23,500 bases of DNA from Mesostigma viride (taxonomy: Eukaryota > Streptophyta > Mesostigmatophyceae > Mesostigmatales > Mesostigmataceae), in the NCBI GenBank assembly GCA_009746045.1, contig RPFO01000941.1, positions 64,001 to 87,500 on the forward strand. Reading direction: 5' to 3'. Positions 1 to 10,200 of the stretch are shown piece by piece. Positions within the stretch are counted from its first letter, which is position 1. Each line of letters begins with the position of its first letter. A program made the position numbers and the translations under genes. The notes beneath the pieces are model-generated. The model had not been told where the DNA came from. It ran no database searches and saw only the letters and a list, made by a program, of their open reading frames with translations.

Positions 1-304
1 CCGCATCGGACCGCCGGATTATAGCCGGCGGCTTAGCGGACGCTAGCGGAAGGCGCGCGGACGGACATGGGGAACTTAGAGCCAGATCCTAGGGCTCTAG
101 AGTTACTCAACTCCGACATACTCTGTTGTTCTTTGATTAATTATCAAAATAATTACATCAAATGCAGACCATACAAAACCCTCTAAGGTAGGAGTTGAGT
201 AACTCTAGAGCCCTAGGATCTGGCTCTAAGTTCCCCATGTCCGTCCGCACGCCTTCCGCTAGCGTCCGCTAAGCCGCCGGCTATAATCCGGCGGTCCGAT
301 GCGG
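1..304. repeat. Foldback (hairpin) element with 114-bp inverted arms
   Basis: Positions 1-114 and 191-304 are reverse complements over their full length. I see one mismatch, in the stretch reading aaggcgcgcgg on the left and aaggcgtgcgg in the inverted right arm. The 76-bp loop (115-190) is AT-rich and has no coding potential. The near identity of the arms suggests a young insertion of a foldback or MITE-like DNA element, or an inverted duplication. The left arm begins exactly at the window edge, so it may extend further left. No target-site duplication can be tested. Confidence 0.9.
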
Positions 305-1153
305 TCGACCGGACGGGCAGCCTGGCTGGGTATTTTTTCTCTGAGTGGGCGATGATGATGGAACAACATGGAACCTCTTAAACGGTTACCTTGGCATTTT
401 TACAATGGCTCTCTTGGCTGGTGATGCACTCCCTGGATAGGCAGACAGGCATAGCTATCTCCCTTGTGAGCTCGCGAGGAGGAGGAACTCCCCGGGCATG
501 TTGAGCTAAACGTGATGCCATCACAAGTATTGCGCGAGTTCTGGGGCCCATCTTTTTCAGTCCAGATGTTGCAGTATGGGTGTCAGTTGCTCAGCACCTC
601 AGTCAGCTTGGAGTCAGTCTCCTAGCTGGGCAGGATCAGGCTTGAAGTCGCTAGCCTTCAACCTGAAAGGAAAACATAATGGGAGTTAGATGAGATGCTT
701 AGGCTGACACACGGATTTCCGGCCTGCGCGCCGCGTATTGCCTACCGCGGCTGAGCGGGACACCTCAGTACTGTACGGCAGGTCGTACGGTCCTGAGGTG
801 TCATGTGGACTGATGTGCGGTTAGTGCCAGACTGTGCCTAGGCTCTAGCTCGACCCGCCAGATCCGGGTTATCCGGGTCTGACGGGCCGAGTGTAGTTGA
901 TGCTAGTGACGTGGTCGCATGGCATTGCAGTGTACAGTTGTCCACTGGTAGGTGCTGCAGGTAGCACTGCCATAGGCATATAGGCGTAGCACTGGGGAGT
1001 GCCGCAGCACCCGAGTTTGCCCAGACGTTCCATTCTGAGCCCTCAAGCTTACACTACTCTCATTGTATTATTGCTAATACAACCATCGTTCCCTTTCAGC
1101 TTTCGGCAGTTGTCCATCGTCGTTAGACTCGTTCCAACTGACGCCTATACGAG
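305..1153. other. Non-coding stretch with two adjacent hairpins
   Basis: I see no gene here. Two imperfect hairpins lie close together. In the first, 761-777 pairs with 784-800 (arms start cacctcag and end ctgaggtg). In the second, 849-867 pairs with 873-891 (arms of 19 with three mismatches, 5-base loop). An open frame from 999 runs into the integrase region, but homology to integrase starts only near 1160. No reverse transcriptase, RNase H or primer-binding site is visible, so the retroelement to the right appears truncated or rearranged at its 5' side. Confidence 0.5.
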
Positions 1154-2536
1154 GTGCGCCCTGACACGTGGCGCCTCTACATACCCGAGCTCTGTCGAGC
1201 AGCTTTGCTCCACGAGCTCCACGATTCTCTTGTCGGCGGTCACCAGGGCATTCATCGGCTGCTACCACGGGCGTGCCGCCATTTCATACTGGCCTGGCAT
1301 GAAGGACTACATCAAGGCCTACATACGCGAATGCCCGTCGTGCCAGGTAGCCAAGTCCCAGAACACGGGTACTCAGGCTGTTCCAAAGACACTACCTGAT
1401 CCCCTGGGTCCCTGGGACTCGATCAAGATGGATTTCGTCGGCCCCTTTAAAAAGACCATGAATGGCAACAGCAAGATCTTGGTGTTCGTGGACAGACTCA
1501 CGCGCATGTGCCACCTGGCCCCCTGTCCGGCTGACCTGACGGCTGAGGGGTGTGCCAAACTGTACCTCAACCACGTCTTCCGGTTCCACGGGCTCAGCCG
1601 CCAGTTCATCTCGGACCGGGACACGCTCTTCACCGCCCGGTTCTGGCAGGAGTTCTTCGACTGCCTGGGAACCAAGGCGTCGCTAGGGACGGCTTATCAC
1701 AGCTCGTCCTCCCATCCGGTGGAGCGGCTCAACCGCACGGTACAGGAAACCATGCGCCATTACACCGACGAGGTGGGCAGCAACTGGGAGGAGTTGCTGT
1801 GCTTGGTGGAGTTCTCCCTGAACAACGCACCACAGGCAGCCCATGGCCTCACCCCGTTCTTTCTCAACACGGGAAGGCATCCGCTGACGCCGACCGACTT
1901 ACTGACAAGTCCGGCGCTGGCGGAACCGGAGGTGCTGCGCACTTCTCAGGCGGGTGTGAGCAGCCTGCTGGAGAAGATGCGCCAGGCCCACAACAGTGCG
2001 GTTAAAGGGTACCGGGCCGCCGCTGAGCGCAACATGGCTCGCGTGGAAGGCAAGCGGACTCTAGAGCACCGGACATCGAGGTCGGGGACTGGGTTCTGGT
2101 AGAGGGACCCCAGCTCGGTCGATTCTCCCAGAAGGTGGAAGGGGAGCTCAAAACGAAGCTCCGGCCCATGTACCTTGGACCTCACCAGGTGCTGGAGAAA
2201 TGGAATGATGTCATGTTCAAGGTGGACGTGCCCATCTCATGGGGCACCGCGACAACCTTCCACCGCGATCAGCTCAAGCTGTACCACCAGAACTCGATCC
2301 AGGGTAGACTCAATCCCCCGGCTCCTGTGGAATACGACCCGGAGACAGGGGAACAGGAGGATGAGGTCGAGGAGATTGTCGCCCACCGCGATTCCGGGCG
2401 TGGTTGACAACGCCAATATCGGATCCGGTGGAAGTTTTCTAGACATGGGGCAGAGGACTCTTGGAGGATGGAGAAGGAGCTCTCTGGCTGCAAGCGGTTG
2501 CTAGACGCGTACAAGAAGGTCCACAGGTTACACTAG
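1154..2536 (+). pseudogene. Broken retrotransposon integrase with chromodomain
   Basis: The frame starting near 1154 has the HHCC zinc-binding region (motifs LLHELHDS and GGHQGIHR). Around 1266 the match jumps to another frame (YWPGMKDYI, ECPSCQ), which then carries the integrase core: the first catalytic D in KMDFVGPF, the second in ISDRDTLF and the E in HPVERLNRT. Near 2060 the match returns to the first frame (VGDWVLVEG, then a GPHQVLEKW segment). A chromodomain follows (EVEEIVAHR, QYRIRWKFS, EDSWRMEKEL), interrupted by an in-frame TGA at 2405-2407, and the frame finally stops at TAG 2534-2536. In a working element this protein would insert the cDNA, and the chromodomain would direct it to chromatin. 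The two frameshifts compensate each other in frame, but the copy is clearly inactive. Confidence 0.85.
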
Positions 2537-2924
2537 AGGTATGTACATACACACAGAGGTATGTACATACCACAGGTACACAGTACATACCACAGGTACA
2601 GAGTACACTAGTCGGTATGGCACAAGAACTCACGTGTGTCACTGTGTGTGGTATTCTCCTGTGCAGACGGGCTCCCCAAAGGAGGCCAGTCCCAGCTCCG
2701 GCAACAGCGACAGTCCTTTGGTACACCTGACGCTCCCCGAGTCCCCGGAAGCCGCCCCAAAGGCGGACAGACCGGTGGTGCACCACACCCCTCCAGCGTC
2801 CCCTGAGGACGGCGCCCCAAAGGCGTTCGCGGCACGGCGGCTGGCAGCACAGGACGCCGGACCTTCTCGGGATTCCGGCCGTGGCAAACGGCTACACCTG
2901 GAAGAAGGTGAGAGGCGAGGGTAA
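2537..2924 (+). other. Short TGTACATAC repeats and a Pro/Ser-rich open frame
   Basis: Positions 2537-2610 contain a degenerate tandem repeat built from gtatgtacatac and cacaggtacag. It is followed by an open frame, about 2667-2924, rich in proline, serine and alanine with repeated APKA/SPE motifs and no recognised domain. The boundary tcctgtgcag at about 2657-2666 resembles a 3' splice site, and gtatgtac just after the TAG at 2534 resembles a 5' splice site, so this could be an intron joining the chromodomain to the downstream frame. This is weak evidence. Confidence 0.3.
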
Positions 2925-2926
2925 CA

Positions 2927-4759
2927 ATGGACATGGAGGAATTAGAGCGACAGGCCCGGAATGCCGAGGAGCTCAACAAGGAGACCTTCAACCCGAGGAT
3001 CTTCCTGAGGGATTACGGCATCATTGGAGGGCGTGACCCTCGATCGGCGGAGGCAGCGATATGGGAAGTTTCCCTCGAATAACCTCGCGGCCTCAGCGCT
3101 CGGGTGGCCCAAAGAGAGGCAGGAGGCCTTCCGCGAGATGATGGAGCTCCACTGTGGTTTCAAGGTGGAGACTAGGCGGGAGCGCCAGGGGCAGGTGGTG
3201 GTCGGCATGGCCTGGGAGACTCACCAACCCGGGTGTAAGTGCGATGGTTATATGACCACGCTGACCGCACTCATGGCCTACCCACGAGTTTTCCTCCTGT
3301 TGGTTGCGCCGGGGCTGCGAGAGCGCCTCTGACGCAAACATCACGAATTGCCCCTAGACGGGGCGCTGCGCGGCGCACCCTGCACCGCTAACGGCCAATA
3401 CTCCCTGCGGCAGGCATTTGACGGCGTCCTGCAAATGGATGAAGAAGACGCCAACGGTGGGGAGGAGGATTACGACGAGTGGGATGACGACGACCTGCCC
3501 AACATGTTACCGCCGGCCGCTAGGTCTGACACTCGTGATGGAGAGGGCGCCAGGCGCCCCCCGGGCTTTGAGAACCGCCACCCAGGTCCCCCGCCGGGTC
3601 GCACCGCGCGGGTGGAGATCGCCCACGCTCGGCGACATACGGAACAGGGTGTGCGACTCAGCGGCAGCGTCAGTGACCGGGCGGGACCCAGTGGGCAGCG
3701 ATCCCATGACCGAGGTCACGATCGGGAGTGTCCCCATGACTCCAATGTCTGCCCTGACATGCACGAGTCGGAGAGGTCTTTCCGTCGGGTCCTCTCAGCA
3801 GTGCACGGGCCGGCCCGAGAGGCTGCCCGCCCCGTCGATCGCGTGGCGGCTCCAGAGGCCGCCTGTCCTGCACCACAGGGGATGGCCCCAAAGGTCATCC
3901 CCCTACCTGTACGCGGCCAGACCTCAGAGATGGTTCGCTCCGTAGAGCGCGACCGGGTCCCAGTGCCCGAGCGGCAGATGGCGCCGGAAGGACAGTGGGT
4001 GCAGGGAAGTGAGATCCAGCCGAGGGTGGGGCGGGTGGTGTCCTATGGAGGGCAACAGCCCCGCACGGAGGTGGTGATCTTCGACTGGAACCTGGCCGGT
4101 GTGGTGACTCCCCGGCCGCGTCCACCCCAGGAATACGAGGGCTTTGTGCTGGAGTTTACACCAGGTCCCTGGGGTTTCAAGGATCGCGGCCCCTACCGGG
4201 AACAGCTAAAATTAAAATTCGGCTGCACCCACAACTCCCGTTCCTTCGGCCGCGACAGGTTGCTTCAGGGGGGCTCTGGCCGGTCATTTCCAACGGCGTG
4301 ACGATGCATTGCCCGGAGGTTCGGACTTATGTCTATTACGTCGCCGGAACGAAACGCCAGGTGATCCCACCCAAGCTGGCGCCAAACGCGGCTCGGTTCC
4401 TGGCCGGGGTGGCAGATGATTGGATGCTCTCCCATCCACCCCTCCCCCAAGTCGATTGGATGTTGGTTCCGGCGGTGATGCTGGCGATGGGCGAGGAGTA
4501 CATGGGGGTGCATCACTGTGGCGCTGTGGATAAGAGGGTGGCCTCCCTCATCTTCACGGTGCCCGCGTACATGGCCGCGTTCCTGGCCATGTGGCCTGAT
4601 GGCTCCTGGGATCGTCTGTCCCTCATCGGGCGACGGGATCCGGGGCCTCCTCAGCAATGGGCATTTGAGAAGGAGCTCATCCCGTACCCGGGTTGCCATG
4701 AGGATCGGGCAACCTCCCGGGGAGAGGCGGCTTACGCCGCCGCCTTGCGCCGTCGCTGA
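2927..4759 (+). pseudogene. Broken extra ORF between integrase and 3' LTR, unknown function
   Basis: An ATG at 2927 opens a charged frame (MDMEELERQ, FNPRIFLRDYG) that stops at 3080. Protein-like sequence continues in another frame (SALGWPKERQEAF, MELHCGFKV) to a TGA at 3330-3332. Beyond that TGA the same frame stays open to 4301, with an acidic stretch near 3435-3500 and a long Arg/Pro-rich region. Around 4200-4290 the likely coding frame shifts again (PVISNGVTMH, TYVYYVAGTKRQV) and ends at 4759. Put end to end this is about 600 codons. I recognise no domain, signal peptide or clear membrane segment, so the position is that of an env or extra ORF but there is no sign of an envelope protein. 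The openings at 3348 and 4298 have no ATG (TTG and GTG), consistent with fragments of one decayed ORF. Confidence 0.55.
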
Positions 4760-4786
4760 CTCCCGGAGTGGACATGTGGGCCCCGT

Positions 4787-4820
4787 TCGTTTTCTTTTTC
4801 TTTTTCTTTCTTTTCTTTTT
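4787..4820 (+). repeat. Polypyrimidine tract
   Basis: A run of T with interspersed C (ttttctttttctttttc and similar) lies just after the end of the extra retroelement ORF and about 235 bp before the polypurine tract. Confidence 0.8.
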
Positions 4821-5054
4821 AACTGTCTCTGACTGTAGAGACATTGACCACGTCAAGACTTGTCCTTGTGTGGCGAGTTTTGGGGGCATTGGTTTTACTG
4901 GCCCGTTGGAGAACAAGGGTTGGGACATAGTACCCCTATGGTCAACCTGCGGTCGCGATGATCATCGACCGCTCGGCTACTCAGCACTAAGTGTTGTGTG
5001 TGTTTTCAATTTCCCATGCTTCTTCACCTCTATGACGGGAGGGTACCGTCCCCT

Positions 5055-5069
5055 GGGGAGGGGGAGGAG
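5055..5069 (+). other. Polypurine tract next to the 3' LTR
   Basis: The sequence ggggagggggaggag is all purine and abuts TGTTGCG. This is the expected plus-strand priming site immediately upstream of a 3' LTR in a Ty3/gypsy element. Confidence 0.75.
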
Positions 5070-5627
5070 TGTTGCGTGCCTGACCCTTGGAACGGGCGCA
5101 ACAATGGAATAAATTATGTATTTTGGTTTGTTGTCATAGTCCGTAGGACTTTGGGACTCATTTCGGGACTTAATTTGGGAATTGTCCCTTGGTCAGGGCT
5201 TTTGTATGGAATTATGACAGTTGTATGATTCGGACTAGTTATTTTGGGCCTAGGTTGATGTATGAGATCTTCTACTAGAGGCCGGCGCAGTCGCGCCGCC
5301 CTGCGTACTTTACAGCCGGTTGAGATCTTGTATTCATGCGTGGATTCTGTTGGCGAGGGTCGATGTCGACCCGAGGATCTTGTGTGGACTGCATGTTTCG
5401 GAGTTCTCTGGAAGGTCGGCGCCATGTTGGCGCCTCTTGCCAGCTTGGTGGCAGACCTAGGTGAATTAAATTGGTCCGAGGACGAGAGTCTCGTCCTCTT
5501 GGTTCGGAATAAAGTGTGTGTTATCACCTGTCTGAACCTGGGGCATAATTCCAACTGCATTTGGTGGCTCTATCCTAAATGTAGATTGTGTAGATTAATG
5601 CAATATTAATCATCGTGAGCCGTAACA
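5070..5627 (+). repeat. Probable 3' LTR (558 bp)
   Basis: It begins TGTTGCG directly after the polypurine tract and is taken to end CGTAACA at 5627. The ends form an imperfect terminal inverted repeat (TGTTGCG against TGTTACG, 6 of 7). An AATAAA lies at 5508-5513, preceded by a perfect 9-bp hairpin (5478-5486 with 5490-5498, arms gaggacgag and ctcgtcctc). An alternative end is TTACA at 5750. The 5' LTR is not in the window, so the end cannot be verified by alignment. Confidence 0.6.
5508..5513 (+). promoter_or_regulatory. Polyadenylation signal AATAAA in the LTR
   Basis: A canonical AATAAA follows a 9-bp hairpin inside the probable LTR, a plausible 3' end of the R region of the element. Confidence 0.4.
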
Positions 5628-6888
5628 GGCCTAAAGCCACGCCTGTTCCGCTAATCCCACTCCCAAAGAGTGGTCGTGGTTAGCCAAAAAAACGGTGATA
5701 ACCTACCTTAACAATAGGATCTTTCGCACGACCCGGATGGGTTCGTTACAGTTAGCCATGCATGTCGTACATCGCTGATCACTTTCACGCATGTGTTCAT
5801 GTGATGTACGTAGATGGCAGCTGGCGGACACCGGCCCCTGCGCATATACTCCATTTTTTTTTTAAAGTGCTGTCCTCCGGATTTTTGCCTTTGCACCGTG
5901 TGCAGTTCTTGGACGTTTGGAATCATGGCATGGCTAACGTAATGACTGACTAGCTACACCTTTTCAGTGGTTTTCCATTTGCGGGTATTTCCTCGTAAAT
6001 GGTGGGAGAGCGATCGCAGCAATGGTGCTCACCACTAGACACTCCCGGTCAGTTAGGCTCGAAACACACGCCCTGATCAAGCAAGCTGTTTCCGGCCCCA
6101 CCGTCTAGGTCATCTAGTCGCTCTACATGTAAGCCAGCCATAATTTCAATGCACAAGGCTACACATTTCCATCACCATTCATATTCATCATCCTGAACGA
6201 CTCGAACACGCGGACAAGATAACGGCAGGCTCGAGCCACCATGGTCCGGATTCTCCCGATTTCTGGCCTGCGCTGGTTGTCTCCTTGATGTACTCCATGC
6301 ACCAACACAGCCCCACACACCCACGAAGCACCCCCACGAGCCCTTCTCAAACCGCACGCACCCTCCACATCCCCACGGCCCCATGCGATCGACGTACAGT
6401 ATGTCATGGGCCAGCCGACTCGGCGCGGCAATCCAATGGGGTCATCCCCGTGGACTGTAGTAGCTAGAGAATGTAAGGCCAAATGGCCTGGCAATTCACA
6501 TGGTAGTATGTGCCCGAGACTTTGATTAGTTCAAAACTTGCATTGGCTATAGAGATGGCATGCACAATGAACACTGAAAAAAGTTTCAGGTACTGAGAAC
6601 CAAGATCAGTTCAAAATTGGCGCGAAACTACAGAATAACTTAATGGTTTTTATATACACACACGGTCAAAGAGCTAGTCATTGTCCATAAATAAGTACCT
6701 TACCCCACATCACAAAAGCTGTTCCTTTGCCCATGCCTAAGGGCATGCCATAAAAGCACCCTCCACACAAAATATCCACACACCATCACCGGGTGCGGAC
6801 CTATACAGTCACAAGGATACGGAACGCGAGGCTTCGCGAGGGCAAACCCTTGCCTTGAGCGGTCGGTTTCCCAAGTTGCACGGCGTTA
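5628..6888. other. Intergenic region between LTR and ODAD4 3' end
   Basis: I see no gene. The first 50 bp contain two small hairpins (5624-5630 with 5641-5647, and 5657-5662 with 5668-5673). Short open frames exist but show no domain and no splice context. The part next to 6889 should include the 3' untranslated region of the minus-strand ODAD4 gene, but I cannot place its poly(A) site. Confidence 0.5.
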
Positions 6889-7203
6889 TCACCGGAGGGG
6901 GGCCTTTCGGTGGGAGTCCCCGAGCAGCAGCATGACCTCCTTCTCGACGCCGCCCTCCTTGAGCTCGCGTGCCAGCAGCAAGCACGCCTTGAGCTGCGAC
7001 AACGCCTCGTCCGTGTCGCCCTGCCGCAGCAGGCACTCGCCGGAGAGCGCTAATGCCCCCATCCGCATTTCTTTGTTGCACGGCTGACCATCCGCGTCAG
7101 TGCCATCGGACAGCTCGAGCAACTGTTCGCAGCAGGCTGACGCGCGGTGCAGCTCACGTGACTCGAGCAAGTTGCGGGCGGCCGACATGAGCACCTTGGG
7201 CAG
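6889..7203 (-). CDS. ODAD4: ODAD4 exon 13 (C-terminal TPR and stop)
   Basis: The acceptor CCCCAAG|CTG is phase 0. The product contains HRASACCEQLLELS and ALALSGECLLRQGDTDEAL, typical TPR helices. The frame ends CTC CGG TGA at 6889. CCG|GTGATA at the stop could be a donor, so a further exon is possible, but I see no obvious one downstream. Confidence 0.8.
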   Translation of the reverse strand: MPKVLMSAARNLLESRELHRASACCEQLLELSDGTDADGQPCNKEMRMGALALSGECLLRQGDTDEALSQLKACLLLARELKEGGVEKEVMLLLGDSHRKAPLR

Positions 7204-10200
7204 CTTGGGGGGGGACGGGGGTCGCAAAACCACGACCATCAAACAGAGGTTGGGAGGGGCATGACAACCGCGAGGCACCACGGGATGAGAAAGATGGACA
7301 AGCGAGAAAGATATGACCCTAGACAAGCATAATGAAGCATGATGACCCTGAACAAGCATAGTGAAATTAACAATGAGAAGTACCAAAACCCATTTCATGC
7401 CGCAAAACCAGGAATAACCCCTTATTGCAAGGATATACTTTCTTGCAACGAGCCTTCGGTTCAAGCCCGTTCCGTGTATGAGGTTTTAATTGCCACCAAG
7501 ACAGAAGGTGTCCTGCTTAGCGTTTTCTTGGGGGGGACTGGCCACTTCGGATTGATTCTGGATAAAAGCTGATGCCACTTTCAGCAAACAGCAAATCCTG
7601 GCCCTGCCTCAGCTGAAATTTCTGGCAACAGACACCAAGAACCGACCACACACTGCTGGCTGCACTACGAACAGGAATTTCCTTGCACACGCGGGCACCT
7701 TGGTAACTCCATTCCTCTGCGGGTTGCCCAAACAACCTGGCAAAAACAATCCAACTTCCCACTCCTCAATATTGCTGAGTTGTTGAGCTTCGCTCATTTT
7801 ATATATGACGTGTGGACTGGCTCAAAGGGGACCGATCTGCCGTAGGTAGCGTAAGACTAGTGCTTGTCACGAGGGTACTGCACCAGCTGGCCCTGCTTGT
7901 ACCGACGCTGAGTGGTTCCGAGGTGCAGGCCTAAGTAGCTTCTAACGTACATCACTAGACCTTGTACCTGCACCAGCCGCCAGGCGTGGCGCGACTGTGT
8001 TGGGCAGTCAGTACACCTTGTACCTGCGCCAGCCGGCAGGCCTGCGTGGCGCAATGTGAATGATACTCAGTACTGAGTGGTGTCGGGGACGTAGGGAGGC
8101 CTCCTTTCAGCTTCGCAACTTATCCCAGCATTTGCTGGCAAGGTCGGCTGGCCAGTATGGCGGCTGCGCTGAATGTAAGATGATGCTATCGGCCTCTCCG
8201 GGCGTGGAAAGGCCTAGAATAAATTTCTTTATGTTCGCCACCAACCATTACAGGCCACGGTAATGATTGGTGGGTGGGGGGCTCTACGATTTGAGTTCAA
8301 GGGTGTGATTTTTGGCGCTCGGCCCACCGACGATTCCCCTCTACCCCTGGGTGCGGCAAGCAGCTTCCTGACACTGGGGGAGCTGCGTTTTAAGTCAGAC
8401 AACGTCAGGGAAGAAGCCATACAGGCCAGGGCCAGCGGCTACGGTGGAAAGAATCACAGGTGGAGGCGAATCTGCCTTACACGTGGAGATGGCTAGCGCG
8501 GGGTGCCAGGGTAGCCCATGACTGCCAGGAGCCTGACAGCGGACCCGATCTTTCCGCCTGTGGCCAGACGGGAGTTTCGGGGAGGATGCGGGGCTGGAGC
8601 AACTCTTGGTGGGAGGAGCGCGCTCTTCATCATCGCCCATTTTTTAGCAAAGAGTGGTCGCCTGGCGGGGCTAAAATTCTGGCTGTTTTATCGCCTTTGT
8701 TTTTATCGCCTTTGTATGATGTTTTTATTGCCTTTGTATGATGCATTATGGGAAAGGCAATAACGAGTTTGGTTCAGCAAGGCAGGCATAACTATGCCAT
8801 AAAATTTTCCAAACAAAACACAAGCCCTGGTCGGGGCTTGGGCTTAGCAGTTTCCAAGCCAACGCCTCGGTAGGGTAGAGGGCCTATCGCCACAGTGGCT
8901 TCAATGCCGGGAAATCCCAGCCTCAGGGGTGGGGCTGGTGATGGGTCCTGGGCTTGTGAGAGACGGTCCGGGGGCGTAAGGCCTAATGGGCATGCGCAGC
9001 CGCTGGAAACCGGCCCCCTAACGGAGGGAACGACATGGGTGCCTGCCGCCGTGCGTCCGCCGGGAAACTGTAGCGGCCACAGGGGGGCGGCAGTACAGCC
9101 GCGGCAGCGTGCAGGAGGGGGGCCATGGGCGCAAAGAAACTCGGCACCAAGGCTGGCGACAGCCTTGGTGGCCAGGTAGGAGGTGTGGGGGCAACACCTT
9201 GTGTTCGAGTATGCTGGGCCCCCAGCATGGTGCAATAACCAACTTGATAATGATGTGCACTGAGTTTGAAGGTGTGGTATAGGCTGTCCGTATAAAGCCT
9301 AGCACACAAAAATGTAAAATAAATGTTTCTTGTGGTGGGAAGGAACTCCAATGGACCCAAAACAAGAAATGTATTTGTTGAGCTTCGCTCATTTGATATA
9401 TGAGGCGTGGACGGGCTCAAAGGGGACCGACCTGCTGTAGGTAGCGTAAGACTAGTGCTTGTCACAAGGGTACTGCACCGGCCGGCCCTTTTTGCGCCAA
9501 CGCTGAGTGTGGTTCCGGAGTGCAGGCCTAGGAAGCTTCTAACGTACATCACTAGACCTTGTACCTGCACTAGCCGCCAGGCGTGGTGGGCAGTCAGCAC
9601 AGCACACCTTGTACCTGTGCCAGCTGGCAGGCCTGCGTGGCGCAATGTGAATGATAGTCAGTACTTAGAGTGGTGTAGGGGACGTAGGGAGGCCTCTTTT
9701 CAGCTCCCACCCACCCACCCACGCTGCTCAGAGGGGCAACACCTTGTGTTCGAGTATGCTGGCGCCCCAGCATGGTGCTACAGTAACCAACTTGATAATG
9801 ATGTGCACTGAGTTTGAAGGTGTGGTATAGGCTGTACGTATAAAGCCTAGCACACAAAACTGTAAAATAAATGTTTCTCTCGGTGGGAAGGAACTCCAAT
9901 GGACCAAAAACAAGAAATGTATCAGTATATTTATCGTCACCACTCACCACCACTTTCTAACTTTCAATATCTTCGATTCATCATCACCTTCTCCAACTAA
10001 TTTTTCATAACCAGTTTTCCTATTATTTCATCATAACCAGTTCCTATTATTTCATCATCACCAGCTCTTACTAATCACATTCATAACCGCCAGCCTCTAC
10101 GTTTCATCATTACCCACACAACATACCATGTCCGGTGCCACATACGGCGTCGCCGCTTCCCACGCGCGCCCCGCCGCCGCCGCCTGCCCCGGCGTGCCCT

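Larger units (their letters stand above)
1154..5627 (+). mobile_element. 5'-truncated Ty3/gypsy chromovirus remnant
   Basis: In order on the plus strand are an integrase with zinc-binding, catalytic and C-terminal domains, a chromodomain, an extra reading frame of unknown function, a purine-rich tract (5055-5069) and a probable 3' LTR starting TGTTGCG at 5070. This order matches the 3' half of a chromodomain-containing Ty3/gypsy retrotransposon. Gag, protease, reverse transcriptase and the 5' LTR are absent from the window. The coding part is broken by at least two frameshifts and a stop in the integrase frame and by further lesions in the extra frame, so this copy is dead. Confidence 0.8.
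7780..9922 (+). mobile_element. Non-autonomous PAT/TOC-like element with split direct repeats
   Basis: The segment has the order A1 (7780-8112), body (8113-9187), B1 (9188-9374), A2 (9375-9705), a short CCCA spacer (9706-9732) and B2 (9733-9922). A1 and A2 start TTGTTGAGCTTCGCTCAT and end TTTCAGCT. B1 and B2 start GGGGCAACACCTTGTGTTCG and end ATGTAT. Split direct repeats of the form A1-body-B1-A2-B2 are the hallmark of PAT-type DIRS-group retrotransposons, such as TOC1 of Chlamydomonas and Kangaroo of Volvox. No reverse transcriptase or tyrosine recombinase can be read in the 1.07-kb body, so it would be non-autonomous. It sits in the last intron of the ODAD4 gene. Assignment rests on architecture, not sequence homology. 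Confidence 0.62.

Noticed and set aside
5070-5750. Longer LTR ending TTACA at 5750
   Set aside because: The end at 5627 gives a better terminal inverted repeat with TGTTGCG. The longer end remains possible without a 5' LTR for comparison.
7517-7797. Minus-strand frame of about 81 codons next to the left transposon end
   Set aside because: No family recognised and no matching splice phase. It overlaps the A1 boundary and is likely chance or decayed repeat.
9018-9943. Repeated ~65-residue open frames starting MSEAQQ in both element copies
   Set aside because: They run across the A2/B1 junction of the split repeats and simply reflect repeat copies. There is no domain and no consistent continuation.
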